A stretch of DNA of 64,000 nucleotides from Christiangramia sabulilitoris (GTDB taxonomy: Bacteria; Bacteroidota; Bacteroidia; Flavobacteriales; Flavobacteriaceae), in NCBI RefSeq assembly GCF_007050985.1, contig NZ_VHSF01000001.1, positions 186,001-250,000 on the forward strand, read 5' to 3'. The position numbers and the translations under genes are program-made. Below the pieces are notes generated by a model that was given only the letters and a program-made list of their open reading frames with translations, was not told where the DNA came from and made no database searches. Below, in pieces: positions 54,410 to 64,000 of the stretch (within the stretch, counting starts at the first letter, position 1; every line of letters begins with the position of its first letter).

Positions 54410-56739
54410 AAAGGATACCCAATAGCAAAGTTAAAGACGGGACTGCCAAATTCATTCACCCATCTTTCTCCCACAGGTTTGCGGGGATCATGAAGAGGAA
54501 ATGCCAGGTCGAATCTTATTACAAAACTCTGAATATCTATTCTGAGACCGGTACCGGCTCCTATCCCTAATTCGTTCAGGAAATCTGACCCAAATTTGCC
54601 ATTCTGTCCATTTTCATTGGTTGTTTCCGGCTGGGCATCAGAAGTCCACACATTCCCGGCATCCACAAAAAAAGCACCATTTAAAAATTGTACTATAGGA
54701 AACCTGTATTCAGCATTGGCCTCGAAGCGGATATTTCCATTCTGATCCCGATAGCCAATATTTTCCTCGTCTGCACCTTCATTAGGATCAAATGTTCCCG
54801 GTCCCAGAGATCTGGTTCTAAATGCACGAACACTATACGGCCCTCCTGAAAAATATTGTTTGCTAAAAGGCAGGACTTCTGAATTTCCATAAGACAGACC
54901 ATAACCTGCAAATAGCCGGGTGGCAATAGTTTGATTCTTCGCGAACCTGAAATGATATCTCAAATCCATATCTAGCTTGGCATATTGGGCATATTCCAGA
55001 CCTAAAACCTCTTTTTTACCATCCTGAGCTTCCTTACCAATAAGGCTCATCGTATTCCCTGCCATGTCAAAATTGGTATTTAAGAAGAAAGCATGTTTCT
55101 TTTGACTATCAATCAATTCATTATAGGTAAATGAATATGTTAAGCCGGCAATAAATTCCTGGTCAAAACTACTTTCCAGGAAGGGATTCTCTGTTAATAT
55201 TTGCTGAAACTCGTCACTAACATTGGTAAGGCTCACGTAATTGAGATCTACAGGATTAAATTCATGAGTTACATAGCGGTTTGCGTTCCAGTAATAGCCA
55301 AAGGATGAATTGATGGAAGAAAGCGAAAATAACTGGCTCCTGGTCAGGTAATCGGCACCTAACCGAATGCGGGTTTTCGGGATATCATATTTGAAGAAAT
55401 TCTTGCTGAATTTCACCGGAAATAAAAGCCTTGGAATAATCAGATCGTTGGAAATTCCCAATTGAAGGGAATTACTTCCCGGAGCTCCCGATGTTCCCTG
55501 TTGAACTTCATATCCAAAATTAGCCGAAACATTCAGGGTTTCACCGCCATTAAATAAATTCCGGTTTATAAAGGTCAAGGCAAGGTGAGGCCCGGTAAAA
55601 CTATTCGATTTGGTTACTGCCTGCAACTCAGCTCTGATCGCGCGTTTTTTCAGCGGAGAAAGAAAAATATTGGCTTCAAGCAAACCGAGGTTATCCTGAG
55701 CCAGGGTATCTATCTCTTCATAACGAATATTCACAAATTTATATACCCCGATCGTACCCAACCTTCTACTGGTACTTCTTGATAACTTAGGACTGTAATA
55801 ATCTCCCGTTTCAAGAAGGATATATGGATCCAGGTATTCCGGTTTAAAAAAGAGTTCATCCTGGAAGTAATTCTTGTCCTTGTAACGCTTATAATTTCGG
55901 GTTATAGAATCTTCATCCACGTTATAATTAACATACACATTTACATTAGAGATCTGGTATGGTATTACAGATTTTGAGGGTACATCTTTCTTTAGGCGCA
56001 GGAAAAGATCAAATTTCTTTTGATCGTATTGATTTGTATCTGCTTCAAAAATCAGGAACCCCGGGTTAAAATTATAATAGCCTTCTTTCTTTAAATGGTT
56101 GTCTATTCGTTCCCTCTCATTCTTAAATTCTGGCAGGTCAAAACGCATTCCTTCTTCAAGCAAAGTATTATCAAGGTTTTCCTTAATATCCCGGTATACC
56201 AGTAAAGAATCTGAATCCAGCTGGTATGTGGCCATGGTATATGGCTCTAGAACCGAAAGTTTGTAAGTGGCAGATGCAGTCCTGGATTCTTCATTGGTTT
56301 TAGTATCTGAGCTTACCCGACTATAGAAAAAACCTCTGTTCTCCAGCCTGTTGATTAAGAGCTCTTCCGTATTATTAAGTTCAATATCTGACAGGTAAAC
56401 CGGCTCCTCGCCAATTTTCTTATTCAAAAATTTATTAATAAAACCGGGTTTATCCCGTTGCGCTTTATAGTGATAATATAAGCCAGGTCTCATTCCCAGG
56501 AACTTCGAATTAGGATTAGGTCTAAGTACGTTAGTAAGTTCTGCTTCCAGTTCTTCCCGGTCTGTTATAGTGGAATCTGCTTCTATTTCTATTTCTCCAC
56601 CGGTATACAGGAATTCCCCTTCAGGAATGAATTTTTCAACACTACAGGAGGAAAAAGCACCCAGAATCAGGAGAATGATGAAAAATTTAGTTCTTATCCT
56701 CACTATTTTCTTTTTTATCGTTTTCATCGGTGTCTTCAT
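54406..56739 (-). CDS. tamL: TamL-like BamA-family outer-membrane lipoprotein
   Basis: A 777-residue BamA/TamA-fold protein with a lipoprotein signal ending at Cys32 (AFSSCSVE), the Bacteroidota TamL form. Residues ~35-360 hold POTRA-like repeats; residues ~370-777 form the 16-stranded barrel, with SGGPYSVRAFRTRSLGPG near the VRGF-type loop and a C-terminal FAIGYPF strand. With TamB it is thought to insert or move outer-membrane components. Its 5' end overlaps tamB by 53 bases, so translation is coupled. Confidence 0.9.
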   Translation of the reverse strand: MKTPMKTIKKKIVRIRTKFFIILLILGAFSSCSVEKFIPEGEFLYTGGEIEIEADSTITDREELEAELTNVLRPNPNSKFLGMRPGLYYHYKAQRDKPGFINKFLNKKIGEEPVYLSDIELNNTEELLINRLENRGFFYSRVSSDTKTNEESRTASATYKLSVLEPYTMATYQLDSDSLLVYRDIKENLDNTLLEEGMRFDLPEFKNERERIDNHLKKEGYYNFNPGFLIFEADTNQYDQKKFDLFLRLKKDVPSKSVIPYQISNVNVYVNYNVDEDSITRNYKRYKDKNYFQDELFFKPEYLDPYILLETGDYYSPKLSRSTSRRLGTIGVYKFVNIRYEEIDTLAQDNLGLLEANIFLSPLKKRAIRAELQAVTKSNSFTGPHLALTFINRNLFNGGETLNVSANFGYEVQQGTSGAPGSNSLQLGISNDLIIPRLLFPVKFSKNFFKYDIPKTRIRLGADYLTRSQLFSLSSINSSFGYYWNANRYVTHEFNPVDLNYVSLTNVSDEFQQILTENPFLESSFDQEFIAGLTYSFTYNELIDSQKKHAFFLNTNFDMAGNTMSLIGKEAQDGKKEVLGLEYAQYAKLDMDLRYHFRFAKNQTIATRLFAGYGLSYGNSEVLPFSKQYFSGGPYSVRAFRTRSLGPGTFDPNEGADEENIGYRDQNGNIRFEANAEYRFPIVQFLNGAFFVDAGNVWTSDAQPETTNENGQNGKFGSDFLNELGIGAGTGLRIDIQSFVIRFDLAFPLHDPRKPVGERWVNEFGSPVFNFAIGYPF

Positions 56740-59700
56740 TCTGCACCTTTTCCATCACCGCCTTTTCAAACATATTCTTGAATTTATTGAACTCTTTGGT
56801 AAAAATAAGGGCGATACCACTTACCACTACCTGCCCGTCTATTACATTCTCAAATTGACTACGACTAAATCCTTTTAATCTCCATACTCCGTTTTCATCC
56901 AGTAAATAAGAAATGCTAACATTCCCTATCAAGGGTGTGGAAGCCTGTCCAGACTGATTTCCACCCTGGACATCGACTTCACTTCCTACTTCCACGATTA
57001 AACGATCATCCAGAAATGCTTTCTGGGCGCTGATCCCTAATTGAGTTCGCTCTTGTGGGCTGTCACCCTGATAATCTGTAAAACTATCCACATCAAAATT
57101 CAATTTAACACCACTCTCTCCAAGGATCTTACTGGATAGCATATTCAATTGGTCTGATAATGCAGAATTCAGGTTGTCCCGGGCCACGGCTAAGGTACCA
57201 CCACTACTGCCATCAGCTCCCGATGCGGGGAAAAAACGATTTAATACAAGTAAAGAAAATACCTGTTTATTTAATTCCTGTTCCTGGTTATTTAGTTGTT
57301 GGACCCTGCCAAAGATCTCCCCACCGGCAATTCCCTGTTGCTCCTCAGGCATATCCAGGCCAAAACTAATTTTAGGCTCCATAAGGTCACCATCAATGTT
57401 TAAATAGACCAGGAAAGGTAATTTTTGACGAAATCTATCTGTACTTCCGGCATCTGAAGCTGAAATTTGAGTGGCCATTAATGCCGATGCCGAGGTTTCT
57501 ACCCTGTAAATAGCTCTTACATCCAATTGTGCATCAAAAGGATCCCCGGCCCATGAAACCCGACTTCCATCAGCTATTTCAAATCTTCTTTTTACCAGGT
57601 TATAAAGGCTCATCTCGTAGAATCCATCATTGATCTCATAAATTCCGGTGAGTGAGGTACGCCCATTTGGATACATATTAAACAGGAGGTCTCCTTCACC
57701 CTGAACCTGAAATTTATCTCCTGTTTCAGGATTAATGATAACATTAAACTTTGCTCCCTCAACTACTGAAATTCGAGCAAAAATTTTATAGCCCGAAACC
57801 ACATAGGATTCTTCCTCGGTCTGAGATAGAATAGCATCAGGATTTTCTTTATTTAAGAAAATGACCACACCCTCACGCTCTTTTATCTGAAGTTCTGTTT
57901 CTGGTACCACATAGGTGAAATCGGTGCTTTCGTTAATTTCAACATTCATATCAACCTCCGGCAAATTGAGGTCTCCGGTGATCTGCGCATCAACATCTAC
58001 AGAGGCCGTTCCGTAGAAAAGATCATTATCATCTACAGTAGAATTCAAAAGCCGGAAATCGCTCGCCTGTATATCCAGATCGAAAGTTGGGTTTAGCAGG
58101 TTTTCAGTCAGCACTTCTCCATTGACAACTATGGAATTATTATTCGTGTCGTTGATATTGAAATTTTGGAAATAAACTCCATCATTGTCCATGGTCAGGT
58201 TTTCATCAGGAAGAATAAAGGCTGCATTTAAGTATGCCACATTGAACCTGGCCTGGTCAAAATTCAGGCTGCCTTTATATTCCGGCTCCAGGACGGTCCC
58301 ATTCAGAGTGAAATTACCGCTAAAACTGCCACTGGCATTCTTGATCTCACCCTGAGAGAAACCTTCCAGTGCGGTCATTTTCACAGAATTTAGATCGAGG
58401 TTCATATCAATTTCTGCGGAAGGTTCTGCAGCGGTGTAAGTCCCGGTAAGGTCAAGGTCTACTTCACCGCCTTTTAAGGCCAGGGCAAAGTCATAGGTAC
58501 TGAATCCCGCAGAGTTCCCTTCAAGACTTAAGGTGTTGAGATCTACTCCCAATATTTTAAAATCGTTGATTTCCATATCTGCCAGCAAGCCGGTTTCACC
58601 AAATGGTTCTTCGTAGATTATATTTCCGTTCAACTGCCCGGTAGCCAATTGCTCTTCAGGATTGAAATAATTAAGAAGAGCTTCCAGCTTAAAATTTCGA
58701 AAATCCAGGCTCAGATGCTCTTTTTCTATGCCCGGCTTGTCATTACTAAGCTGCATTTCCTGGTTATTTCTGAAGATCCTGAAATTCTGAAAATCCAGAT
58801 AATCTGTATCAAAGCTTAACTGGTTGGATTCGTCTATATTCCATTCCTTAGTATTGAGAATAAGATCCTGTGGGTTTATATGGTATCTCAGGGTATCACC
58901 CTGAAAATTCAATTCAGAATTTACATGAACCAATTGAGTTTCATCATAAAAAGAAGCGAAGTCCAGGTTTAACTTTTGCTGCACCACTTTTCCTTTTAAT
59001 ATAGTTTCTTTGATAGCCAACGGGCCAACGTCGAGCGAATTAAAGGCAAATTCAAAATTTAAATCCTCAGGGTCAGATTTCATGCTTAGTTTTAAACTAT
59101 CGATCTTACTGCTGTAATAATTTAAATACGGGATAGAGACAAAAGCATCCATCACCCGGTCTTTTTCTCTGAAATCTATATTTATATCTACCGTATCTAA
59201 CTCTTCAAGATTTACCAGGAATACTTCGTTTAAAATTGGCGCCTCACTAATAGTAGCATCCAGTTTTAAGTTCACCGGGTTAACGAGGGAATCCTCCTGG
59301 TAATCTTCAGAAATATACCTCTTGAAATGCCTGTCTATCGCGTTGGAAAATGCAACCGGGCTGGCATTAGACTGAAGATCAAGATCCAAAATCCGGTTAT
59401 TGATCTTCACCGAAGTAGTATCCTCTCCCACGAAGGCTGCAGCATCAAAACTACCCAAAAGGTAAGTTTCATTATTATAAACCGCTACTCCATCTTTGAT
59501 CTTAGCTTCCAGTTCATAGGCTGTAGAATTTCCTTTAAACCAACCACTTAATTCAAAGCCTGTTTTAATCTCTTTTCGCGTAATTCCAAGAGCCTCAAGA
59601 TCTGCTCCTATAATATTAAGATCAAACCCAAACCTTGGCGATATGGAATCGAGATCCACGATCACCTTAGAATTCATATTAAGATTGGTATCCTGATAAT

Positions 59701-61690
59701 CCAGGTTTAAAGGCCCCTGCCCATCTTTGATATCGCCGGTAATATTTATGTCCCTGAACTCATAGTTATTATAGGTAAAGGAAGAAATTTTGCTATCCAG
59801 GTCTGCATTAAGATCGTTGATATTACTTCCACTTCCGGAGGCTTTCAGATTTATCTGAAGGTCTCCAAGAGCATCATTCTGCAGCAAAGTACCAAGAGCA
59901 ATGCTGTCACCTTGGATTTCAGCATTAAACACAATATTATCCTGTACATCAAATTTTCCATCAACCTGAATGCTGCCCAGGTCAGTTTTTAAAACTGAAT
60001 TTGTTTTAATCTCAGTAGCAGACCCGGCAAAACTTCCATTTAAGCTAACCTGTTTGGGTAACTGAATGCCCAGTTCCTTTTCCTTTACAAATTTCTGCAG
60101 GTCCTTCCTGTTAGAACTTACCTTTAGATCTGGTAAGTTAAAAGCAATATTATCAGGATCCTGGAGGTTTATAACCGTACCATAACCCGAGATACTGGTA
60201 CTACTCCATTTAAGTCTCAATGATTGAAGATCCAGGTTAGCAAGTTTACCTGAGGTAGTTAAACTTCCCCTGATTGGAGACGAAGCAAGGGCTTTAAAGT
60301 ATTCGTTCTTGCGCAAATCTGGCTGGAAACGATATATATCCTGCAGATCCAGGAAAATATCTCCCAGATCTATATTCAAACCGGCATCCCCGGGTTCCTT
60401 GATAAAGCTGTTTAGACTCTTATAATCTATGGCGATCTTACCGCTAAGGCTATTTTGATTAATGTCAAGGTCGATTCCCGATAATTCTATTTTTTGATCT
60501 GTAATTACCGCATTGATATTAAATTCATTTAAATCGAGACCTGATGCCTCCTTAAATCTGAATTCATCAATGGCAAGGTTTAACCTTTCCTCTGCGTAGG
60601 TTAAATTTCCCGCAGAGAAAGTAAGGCTATCCAGTTTTACTGCATCAGGGTTAAAAACTCCTTTTTCTACCGTTGCATTGTTTACGAAATAATTAAAGGA
60701 ATTATTTTCCAGGTTGATACCGGTAATATCAATTTTCCAGTCTGGCCACTCAAAATCTGAAGGAGAGTCTTCCTGCTTACTTTCCTTTGACTTAATCTGC
60801 TGCATTTTAAGTGTGATCCGGGATTTTGAAAGATCAATTCCATCACTTTTTATAAACTGTTCTTTTAGGTCGAATTCTGTATTATCCAACTCGAAATTCG
60901 CAATATCGAAACTGCTATATAGAGAATCCGGCTGGGAATCATAAACTCCCTTGACCTCTGTAAACTTCAGATTTCTAATATCAATGACCGGTAAAGGAGC
61001 TTCTTCAGAATCACTTTCAGGAAAAGGTTTGGTCTGTTTATAGTTGATAACAGCATTACCTAGCATAGCATCATTTACCCTGAAGATCATATTCTGAAGA
61101 TCGGTTTCAGAAAACTCAAGTTGTAAATTTTCAAATTTCACTTCAGAATCAATACCTGTCACATCATCCTTATATATTATATCGAAATCCTGAAGATCTA
61201 TATCTCCGATATTTATTTGCATGGGTGCCGCAGAAGTATCTACAGCAGCCGCAGTCTGGGTGGTGTCTGAAGCATAGGCTTTCATTAAAAAATCAAAATT
61301 GAAACCTTTAAGAGAATCTTTTCTGATTATTTTTGCTTTCACCTGCGAGGCTTCCAGATCATTCAGATCGAAACTATTTCCTTTGATGAGGGGCATGAAA
61401 GGAATATTTGCAGACAGACTACCGGCATATGCCACGGTATCCCCTGCAGGATCTTCGATAAGTAGTTCATCTACCTGAATATCACCATTAAACTTAACAT
61501 ACAGTCGCTCAAGGTCAATATTAGCACCGGTTTTTTCTTCAATAGAACTAATTACCTTATCCTTTATAATACCCTGCCCCCAGGGACTTCGAACGAACAA
61601 TATTACAAGCAAAAGAAAAATAAGAATCCCCAGGAAAATTTTTCCCAGTATTCTTAATATCTTATATATCCTTTTTTTCGCTTTGCTCAA
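56687..61690 (-). CDS. tamB: TamB-family translocation/assembly module protein
   Basis: A 1667-residue inner-membrane-anchored protein. One N-terminal helix (~15-35) precedes a long chain of beta-taco (AsmA/DUF490) repeats and a C-terminal DUF490 domain (~1230-1640) with the usual LMEPKISFGLDMPE. It probably forms a lipid-conducting groove to the outer membrane, working with TamL. No ATG exists at the N terminus; TTG at 61690, in front of SKAKKRIYKIL, is the start. A -7 box at 61713-61720 lies just upstream and supports it. Confidence 0.9.
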   Translation of the reverse strand: MSKAKKRIYKILRILGKIFLGILIFLLLVILFVRSPWGQGIIKDKVISSIEEKTGANIDLERLYVKFNGDIQVDELLIEDPAGDTVAYAGSLSANIPFMPLIKGNSFDLNDLEASQVKAKIIRKDSLKGFNFDFLMKAYASDTTQTAAAVDTSAAPMQINIGDIDLQDFDIIYKDDVTGIDSEVKFENLQLEFSETDLQNMIFRVNDAMLGNAVINYKQTKPFPESDSEEAPLPVIDIRNLKFTEVKGVYDSQPDSLYSSFDIANFELDNTEFDLKEQFIKSDGIDLSKSRITLKMQQIKSKESKQEDSPSDFEWPDWKIDITGINLENNSFNYFVNNATVEKGVFNPDAVKLDSLTFSAGNLTYAEERLNLAIDEFRFKEASGLDLNEFNINAVITDQKIELSGIDLDINQNSLSGKIAIDYKSLNSFIKEPGDAGLNIDLGDIFLDLQDIYRFQPDLRKNEYFKALASSPIRGSLTTSGKLANLDLQSLRLKWSSTSISGYGTVINLQDPDNIAFNLPDLKVSSNRKDLQKFVKEKELGIQLPKQVSLNGSFAGSATEIKTNSVLKTDLGSIQVDGKFDVQDNIVFNAEIQGDSIALGTLLQNDALGDLQINLKASGSGSNINDLNADLDSKISSFTYNNYEFRDINITGDIKDGQGPLNLDYQDTNLNMNSKVIVDLDSISPRFGFDLNIIGADLEALGITRKEIKTGFELSGWFKGNSTAYELEAKIKDGVAVYNNETYLLGSFDAAAFVGEDTTSVKINNRILDLDLQSNASPVAFSNAIDRHFKRYISEDYQEDSLVNPVNLKLDATISEAPILNEVFLVNLEELDTVDINIDFREKDRVMDAFVSIPYLNYYSSKIDSLKLSMKSDPEDLNFEFAFNSLDVGPLAIKETILKGKVVQQKLNLDFASFYDETQLVHVNSELNFQGDTLRYHINPQDLILNTKEWNIDESNQLSFDTDYLDFQNFRIFRNNQEMQLSNDKPGIEKEHLSLDFRNFKLEALLNYFNPEEQLATGQLNGNIIYEEPFGETGLLADMEINDFKILGVDLNTLSLEGNSAGFSTYDFALALKGGEVDLDLTGTYTAAEPSAEIDMNLDLNSVKMTALEGFSQGEIKNASGSFSGNFTLNGTVLEPEYKGSLNFDQARFNVAYLNAAFILPDENLTMDNDGVYFQNFNINDTNNNSIVVNGEVLTENLLNPTFDLDIQASDFRLLNSTVDDNDLFYGTASVDVDAQITGDLNLPEVDMNVEINESTDFTYVVPETELQIKEREGVVIFLNKENPDAILSQTEEESYVVSGYKIFARISVVEGAKFNVIINPETGDKFQVQGEGDLLFNMYPNGRTSLTGIYEINDGFYEMSLYNLVKRRFEIADGSRVSWAGDPFDAQLDVRAIYRVETSASALMATQISASDAGSTDRFRQKLPFLVYLNIDGDLMEPKISFGLDMPEEQQGIAGGEIFGRVQQLNNQEQELNKQVFSLLVLNRFFPASGADGSSGGTLAVARDNLNSALSDQLNMLSSKILGESGVKLNFDVDSFTDYQGDSPQERTQLGISAQKAFLDDRLIVEVGSEVDVQGGNQSGQASTPLIGNVSISYLLDENGVWRLKGFSRSQFENVIDGQVVVSGIALIFTKEFNKFKNMFEKAVMEKVQNEDTDENDKKENSEDKN

Positions 61691-62114
61691 ACAGTAAAAT
61701 TTAGGAAGTTTCCAAAGTTATCGTTTAGAGGCTATTTCACGAAACCTGTTGGTAGTATTTTCTAATAAACTTCTGTTAAAATACCCTGCTTTTAATAGTT
61801 CTCAGGCTGTTCTCAACATGTTTTTAATAGAAAAGTGTGGATTTTATTTACACAACTAAACTAAAATTCTACAGTTTTATATGTAAGGAGTTGCTGTGTT
61901 TTTTTGTATAAATTATAATAATAAGACTTTCTCAAAATATACAAATGAGCTCTGTGCTCCCGCTATACCTGGATTCTATTCTTGTATTCTTTCGACTAAA
62001 AGAAAAGGTAAACAGGCCAAACATTCATAATTAATGGCAATGGCATTATTATCGCTTTTAACAAAATGAATATTTAAACTACAATCAACTTTTTAATTTT
62101 AAAAAATATCATTT
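61691..62114. other. 424-bp divergent intergenic region
   Basis: This lies between tamB (minus strand) and the OmpA lipoprotein (plus strand). It contains the tamB -7 box near 61713. The rest is AT-rich; I see no second gene, no RNA gene, and no exact -7 element for the OmpA gene. Confidence 0.4.
61713..61720 (-). promoter_or_regulatory. -7 box for tamB
   Basis: Minus-strand TAACTTTG matches TAnnTTTG, 22 bases before the TTG start at 61690. Confidence 0.5.
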
Positions 62115-62960
62115 ATGAAAAGAGTAATAACTGTAACAGTCCTGGCAGCCACAATGCTAACTTCCTGTGTTTCTAAAAAGAAATATGTAGCTCTGGAAGG
62201 TGAATTGAATGATACCAGAAGTACTTTGCAAAAAACTCGTGTTGAGAAAGAAGAAATTGAAGATAAGTACGCACGTATCGAAGAGAGAGTTGCAGAATAC
62301 AACGCCAAGATCAATTCCCTTAGAACTGAAAATGACGGTATGATGGAAATGAATGATCTTACTGTGATGTCTAACAACACTAAAGAAAAGATGCGTAGTA
62401 CCATCGCTAAGATGGATCCAGAGAAGGTAAAAGGAGCTGAAACTCTGGAAGATTCAATCAACCTGGCAGTATCTTACAACCTTAAAAAGAACATTACAGA
62501 AGGTGCAGATGAAGACGATATTGAAATTAGCGTAGATGAAACTGTGGTAATGATCAATGTATCTGATAAACTTCTTTTTGGTAGTGGAAGCTATAGAGTA
62601 ACCAAAGAAGCTCAGCCATTGCTGAAAAAGTTAGCCGAAGTGATTAATAGTGAACCTGCTATGGAGGTTATGATCGAAGGACATACAGATGATCGCACTA
62701 TGGTAAAGGATTCCTACCTTAAAGATAACTGGGATCTAAGTGTAAGAAGAGCCACTTCTATTGTTAGATTGCTCCAGGATAAATATGATGTAGAGCCGTC
62801 TAAACTTATTGCTGCAGGAAGAAGTAGCTACCAGCCACTTGTTGAAAACACCAGTAAGGAAAATATGGCTAAGAACCGTAGAACAAGAATTGTTATCATT
62901 CCAAATCTGGATAAGTTCTTTGCTATGCTGGAAGGTGATGCCTCTGTAGCTAAAAACTAG
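62115..62960 (+). CDS. OmpA-family lipoprotein with coiled coil
   Basis: A 281-residue lipoprotein with Cys18 (AATMLTSCVSKKKY). Residues ~25-75 form a coiled coil (ELNDTRSTLQKTRVEKEEIEDKY region, described here by its heptads). Residues ~150-275 are the OmpA peptidoglycan-binding domain: VMIEGHTDDRTM, LSVRRATSIVRLL, and NRRTRIVIIP. It should tether the outer membrane to the cell wall. A strong terminator follows. Confidence 0.92.
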   Translation: MKRVITVTVLAATMLTSCVSKKKYVALEGELNDTRSTLQKTRVEKEEIEDKYARIEERVAEYNAKINSLRTENDGMMEMNDLTVMSNNTKEKMRSTIAKMDPEKVKGAETLEDSINLAVSYNLKKNITEGADEDDIEISVDETVVMINVSDKLLFGSGSYRVTKEAQPLLKKLAEVINSEPAMEVMIEGHTDDRTMVKDSYLKDNWDLSVRRATSIVRLLQDKYDVEPSKLIAAGRSSYQPLVENTSKENMAKNRRTRIVIIPNLDKFFAMLEGDASVAKN

Positions 62961-62981
62961 GACATAAATTAAATTTCATAT

Positions 62982-63012
62982 AAAAAGGAAAGCCTGAAAA
63001 GCTTTCCTTTTT
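62982..63012 (+). terminator. Rho-independent terminator after the OmpA lipoprotein gene
   Basis: A 12-bp stem (AAAAAGGAAAGC and complement) with a 7-base loop is followed by more Ts. Confidence 0.9.
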
Positions 63013-63100
63013 TTTATCCTGTTTTAACCAGAATTTAACCGTCTGCCTTCTGTATTACCTGGGATAATCTTTAAATTGAAAGGACAAAAAAATTAAAATC

Positions 63101-63427
63101 ATGGAAAAGGGTAAAAAGACCAATGCAGATAATCTAAAAACCGATTCTGAAGAGACTACTTATAATCCTGAGGTTACTAAAGAGGATAAACAGGCCCTTA
63201 ATGAAAAAGGTCGTAGTATGAATAAGGGACAGGATAGAGCCCTGGACCGGGAAAGGGAGGTAGACTTTACCGCTAGTGAACTGGATATACCCGGCAGTAA
63301 CGATGCTCGTCCCACGAAGGAAGGTGAAATTCCAGATGAGCAAAACTTGCAGTATAATGACCGTGGTTCCAGGCCGGAGCATAAGAAAAAACCGACCATC
63401 CAGATTCCGACAAAGGAATATAATTAA
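63101..63427 (+). CDS. Small hydrophilic protein of unknown function
   Basis: A 108-residue, strongly hydrophilic and probably disordered protein, rich in Lys, Glu, Asp, Asn and Arg. No domain is recognised. Codon use and a clear start make it a likely real gene. It is convergent with a DoxX gene 8 bases away. Confidence 0.55.
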   Translation: MEKGKKTNADNLKTDSEETTYNPEVTKEDKQALNEKGRSMNKGQDRALDREREVDFTASELDIPGSNDARPTKEGEIPDEQNLQYNDRGSRPEHKKKPTIQIPTKEYN

Positions 63428-63434
63428 CCCGTTT

Positions 63435-63848
63435 TCATTTTTTTGTCTGGATGAAATAATCCAAGGAGTATCTACCGGCTCCGGTAAAGAATAATAACAA
63501 AAAGGCAAAGAGATAAAGCAATGGCAGTTCTTGTTTTGCAAAGGGATCTGCCTGGTGCACTATGAGGGCCGCTGTGGCCATAGTAATCACAATGGGCACT
63601 GCCGCCAGTCTGGTGATATACCCAATAATTATCAGGATAGCACAAAAGAACTCAGCGAAAACAGCCAGCATAAAGGTAGTTTCCATTCCCAGACCAAACG
63701 GATCTGCAAACTCAATGGGTTCTCCCCCAAAGAATTTCAACATTTTAGGATAACCATGGGTTAACATAAGACAGGAAATAGCTATACGATATATAACCAG
63801 GCCAATATCTATAAGATTAGGATTCAAAATCGTTTTGTAAGATTTCAT
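63435..63848 (-). CDS. DoxX-family membrane protein
   Basis: A 137-residue DoxX protein with four helices: DIGLVIYRIAISCLMLTHGYPKML, FMLAVFAEFFCAILIIIGYITRLAAVPIVITM, and a last helix LYLFAFLLLFFTGAGRYSLDYFI, each given here by its core. The ATG at 63848 is used instead of a GTG at 63872. DoxX proteins are often linked to redox or sulfur metabolism in membranes; no partner is nearby. Confidence 0.85.
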   Translation of the reverse strand: MKSYKTILNPNLIDIGLVIYRIAISCLMLTHGYPKMLKFFGGEPIEFADPFGLGMETTFMLAVFAEFFCAILIIIGYITRLAAVPIVITMATAALIVHQADPFAKQELPLLYLFAFLLLFFTGAGRYSLDYFIQTKK

Positions 63849-64000
63849 TTTCCAGCTGTTTTTAGTTAGCACTATAGTGTAAATATAATGTTTTCAGAAA
63901 CTTACAGAATTATAACACACAAAAACGTGACTTATGAGAGAAATATATTGTTAAAATAATTTAAATATTTTGTGTATTTCGTCGATTTATTGTGCTTTTC

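Noticed and set aside
63134-63541. Minus-strand frame of 135 codons over the small hydrophilic gene and DoxX end
   Set aside because: Overlaps two better genes and reads as random residues.

Overview
The window looks like chromosome of a marine-type Flavobacteriaceae (Bacteroidota), plausibly the Gramella/Christiangramia–Salegentibacter neighbourhood. That placement is inferred from low GC, lipoprotein signals ending in a Cys followed by acidic or polar residues, a type IX secretion (T9SS) sorting domain, a hybrid two-component/AraC regulator, a TamL/TamB pair, an Aquifex-type aconitase, -7 promoter boxes of the form TAnnTTTG, and the near absence of Shine-Dalgarno sequences. No rRNA, tRNA, CRISPR array, prophage or insertion sequence was seen.

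Layout. 1-14 kb: the tail of uracil-DNA glycosylase, then envelope and secreted proteins on the minus strand: a very large Ca-binding thrombospondin-type-3 protein with 375-bp internal repeats, a cupredoxin-like lipoprotein, an orphan hybrid sensor kinase, a small beta-barrel protein, a ScyD/ScyE-like lipoprotein and a DUF4412-like secreted protein. 13-19 kb: a minus-strand run of cytosolic genes (THI5/SsuA-like binding protein, ppk1, nucleoside phosphorylase, DUF1835 protein, SUI1-type initiation factor, 2OG-Fe(II) oxygenase). 19-23 kb, plus strand: fused E1 alpha/beta 2-oxoacid dehydrogenase, DUF1328 membrane peptide, a lipocalin-like lipoprotein and an OmpA lipoprotein ending in a clear terminator.

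23.1-29.3 kb: the most interesting region, a tightly packed eight-gene plus-strand operon. It encodes an FAD oxidoreductase, a methyltransferase, a type III polyketide synthase, a FabI/FabL-type enoyl reductase, a FabZ-like dehydratase, a ketosynthase, an acyl carrier protein and a 4'-phosphopantetheinyl transferase. Neighbouring stops and starts overlap or nearly touch. I infer that a dedicated fatty-acyl starter is built on its own carrier protein, condensed by the type III PKS into an alkyl-resorcinol or pyrone-like lipid, then methylated and oxidised. The product is unknown.

29-45 kb: housekeeping and membrane genes, including a degenerate metallo-beta-lactamase-fold protein, aconitase, HPF, guanine-deaminase-like enzyme, FNT channel, TPR membrane protein, acyl-CoA dehydrogenase, two convergent DoxX-like proteins, MsrA, PepSY-like lipoprotein, GNAT enzyme, a divergent EF-G-like GTPase and an AI-2E permease. 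45-53.6 kb: a stress-flavoured block with three tandem cold-shock genes, a desaturase whose reading frame extends upstream without a normal start codon, a fourth cold-shock-domain protein, CheB methylesterase, dodecin, UspA, cupin, a frame-broken DUF2383 gene, DinB, SnoaL-like and VOC proteins. 53.7-64 kb: upp-like phosphoribosyltransferase, the overlapping tamL-tamB outer-membrane assembly genes, a second OmpA lipoprotein, a small hydrophilic protein and a DoxX protein.
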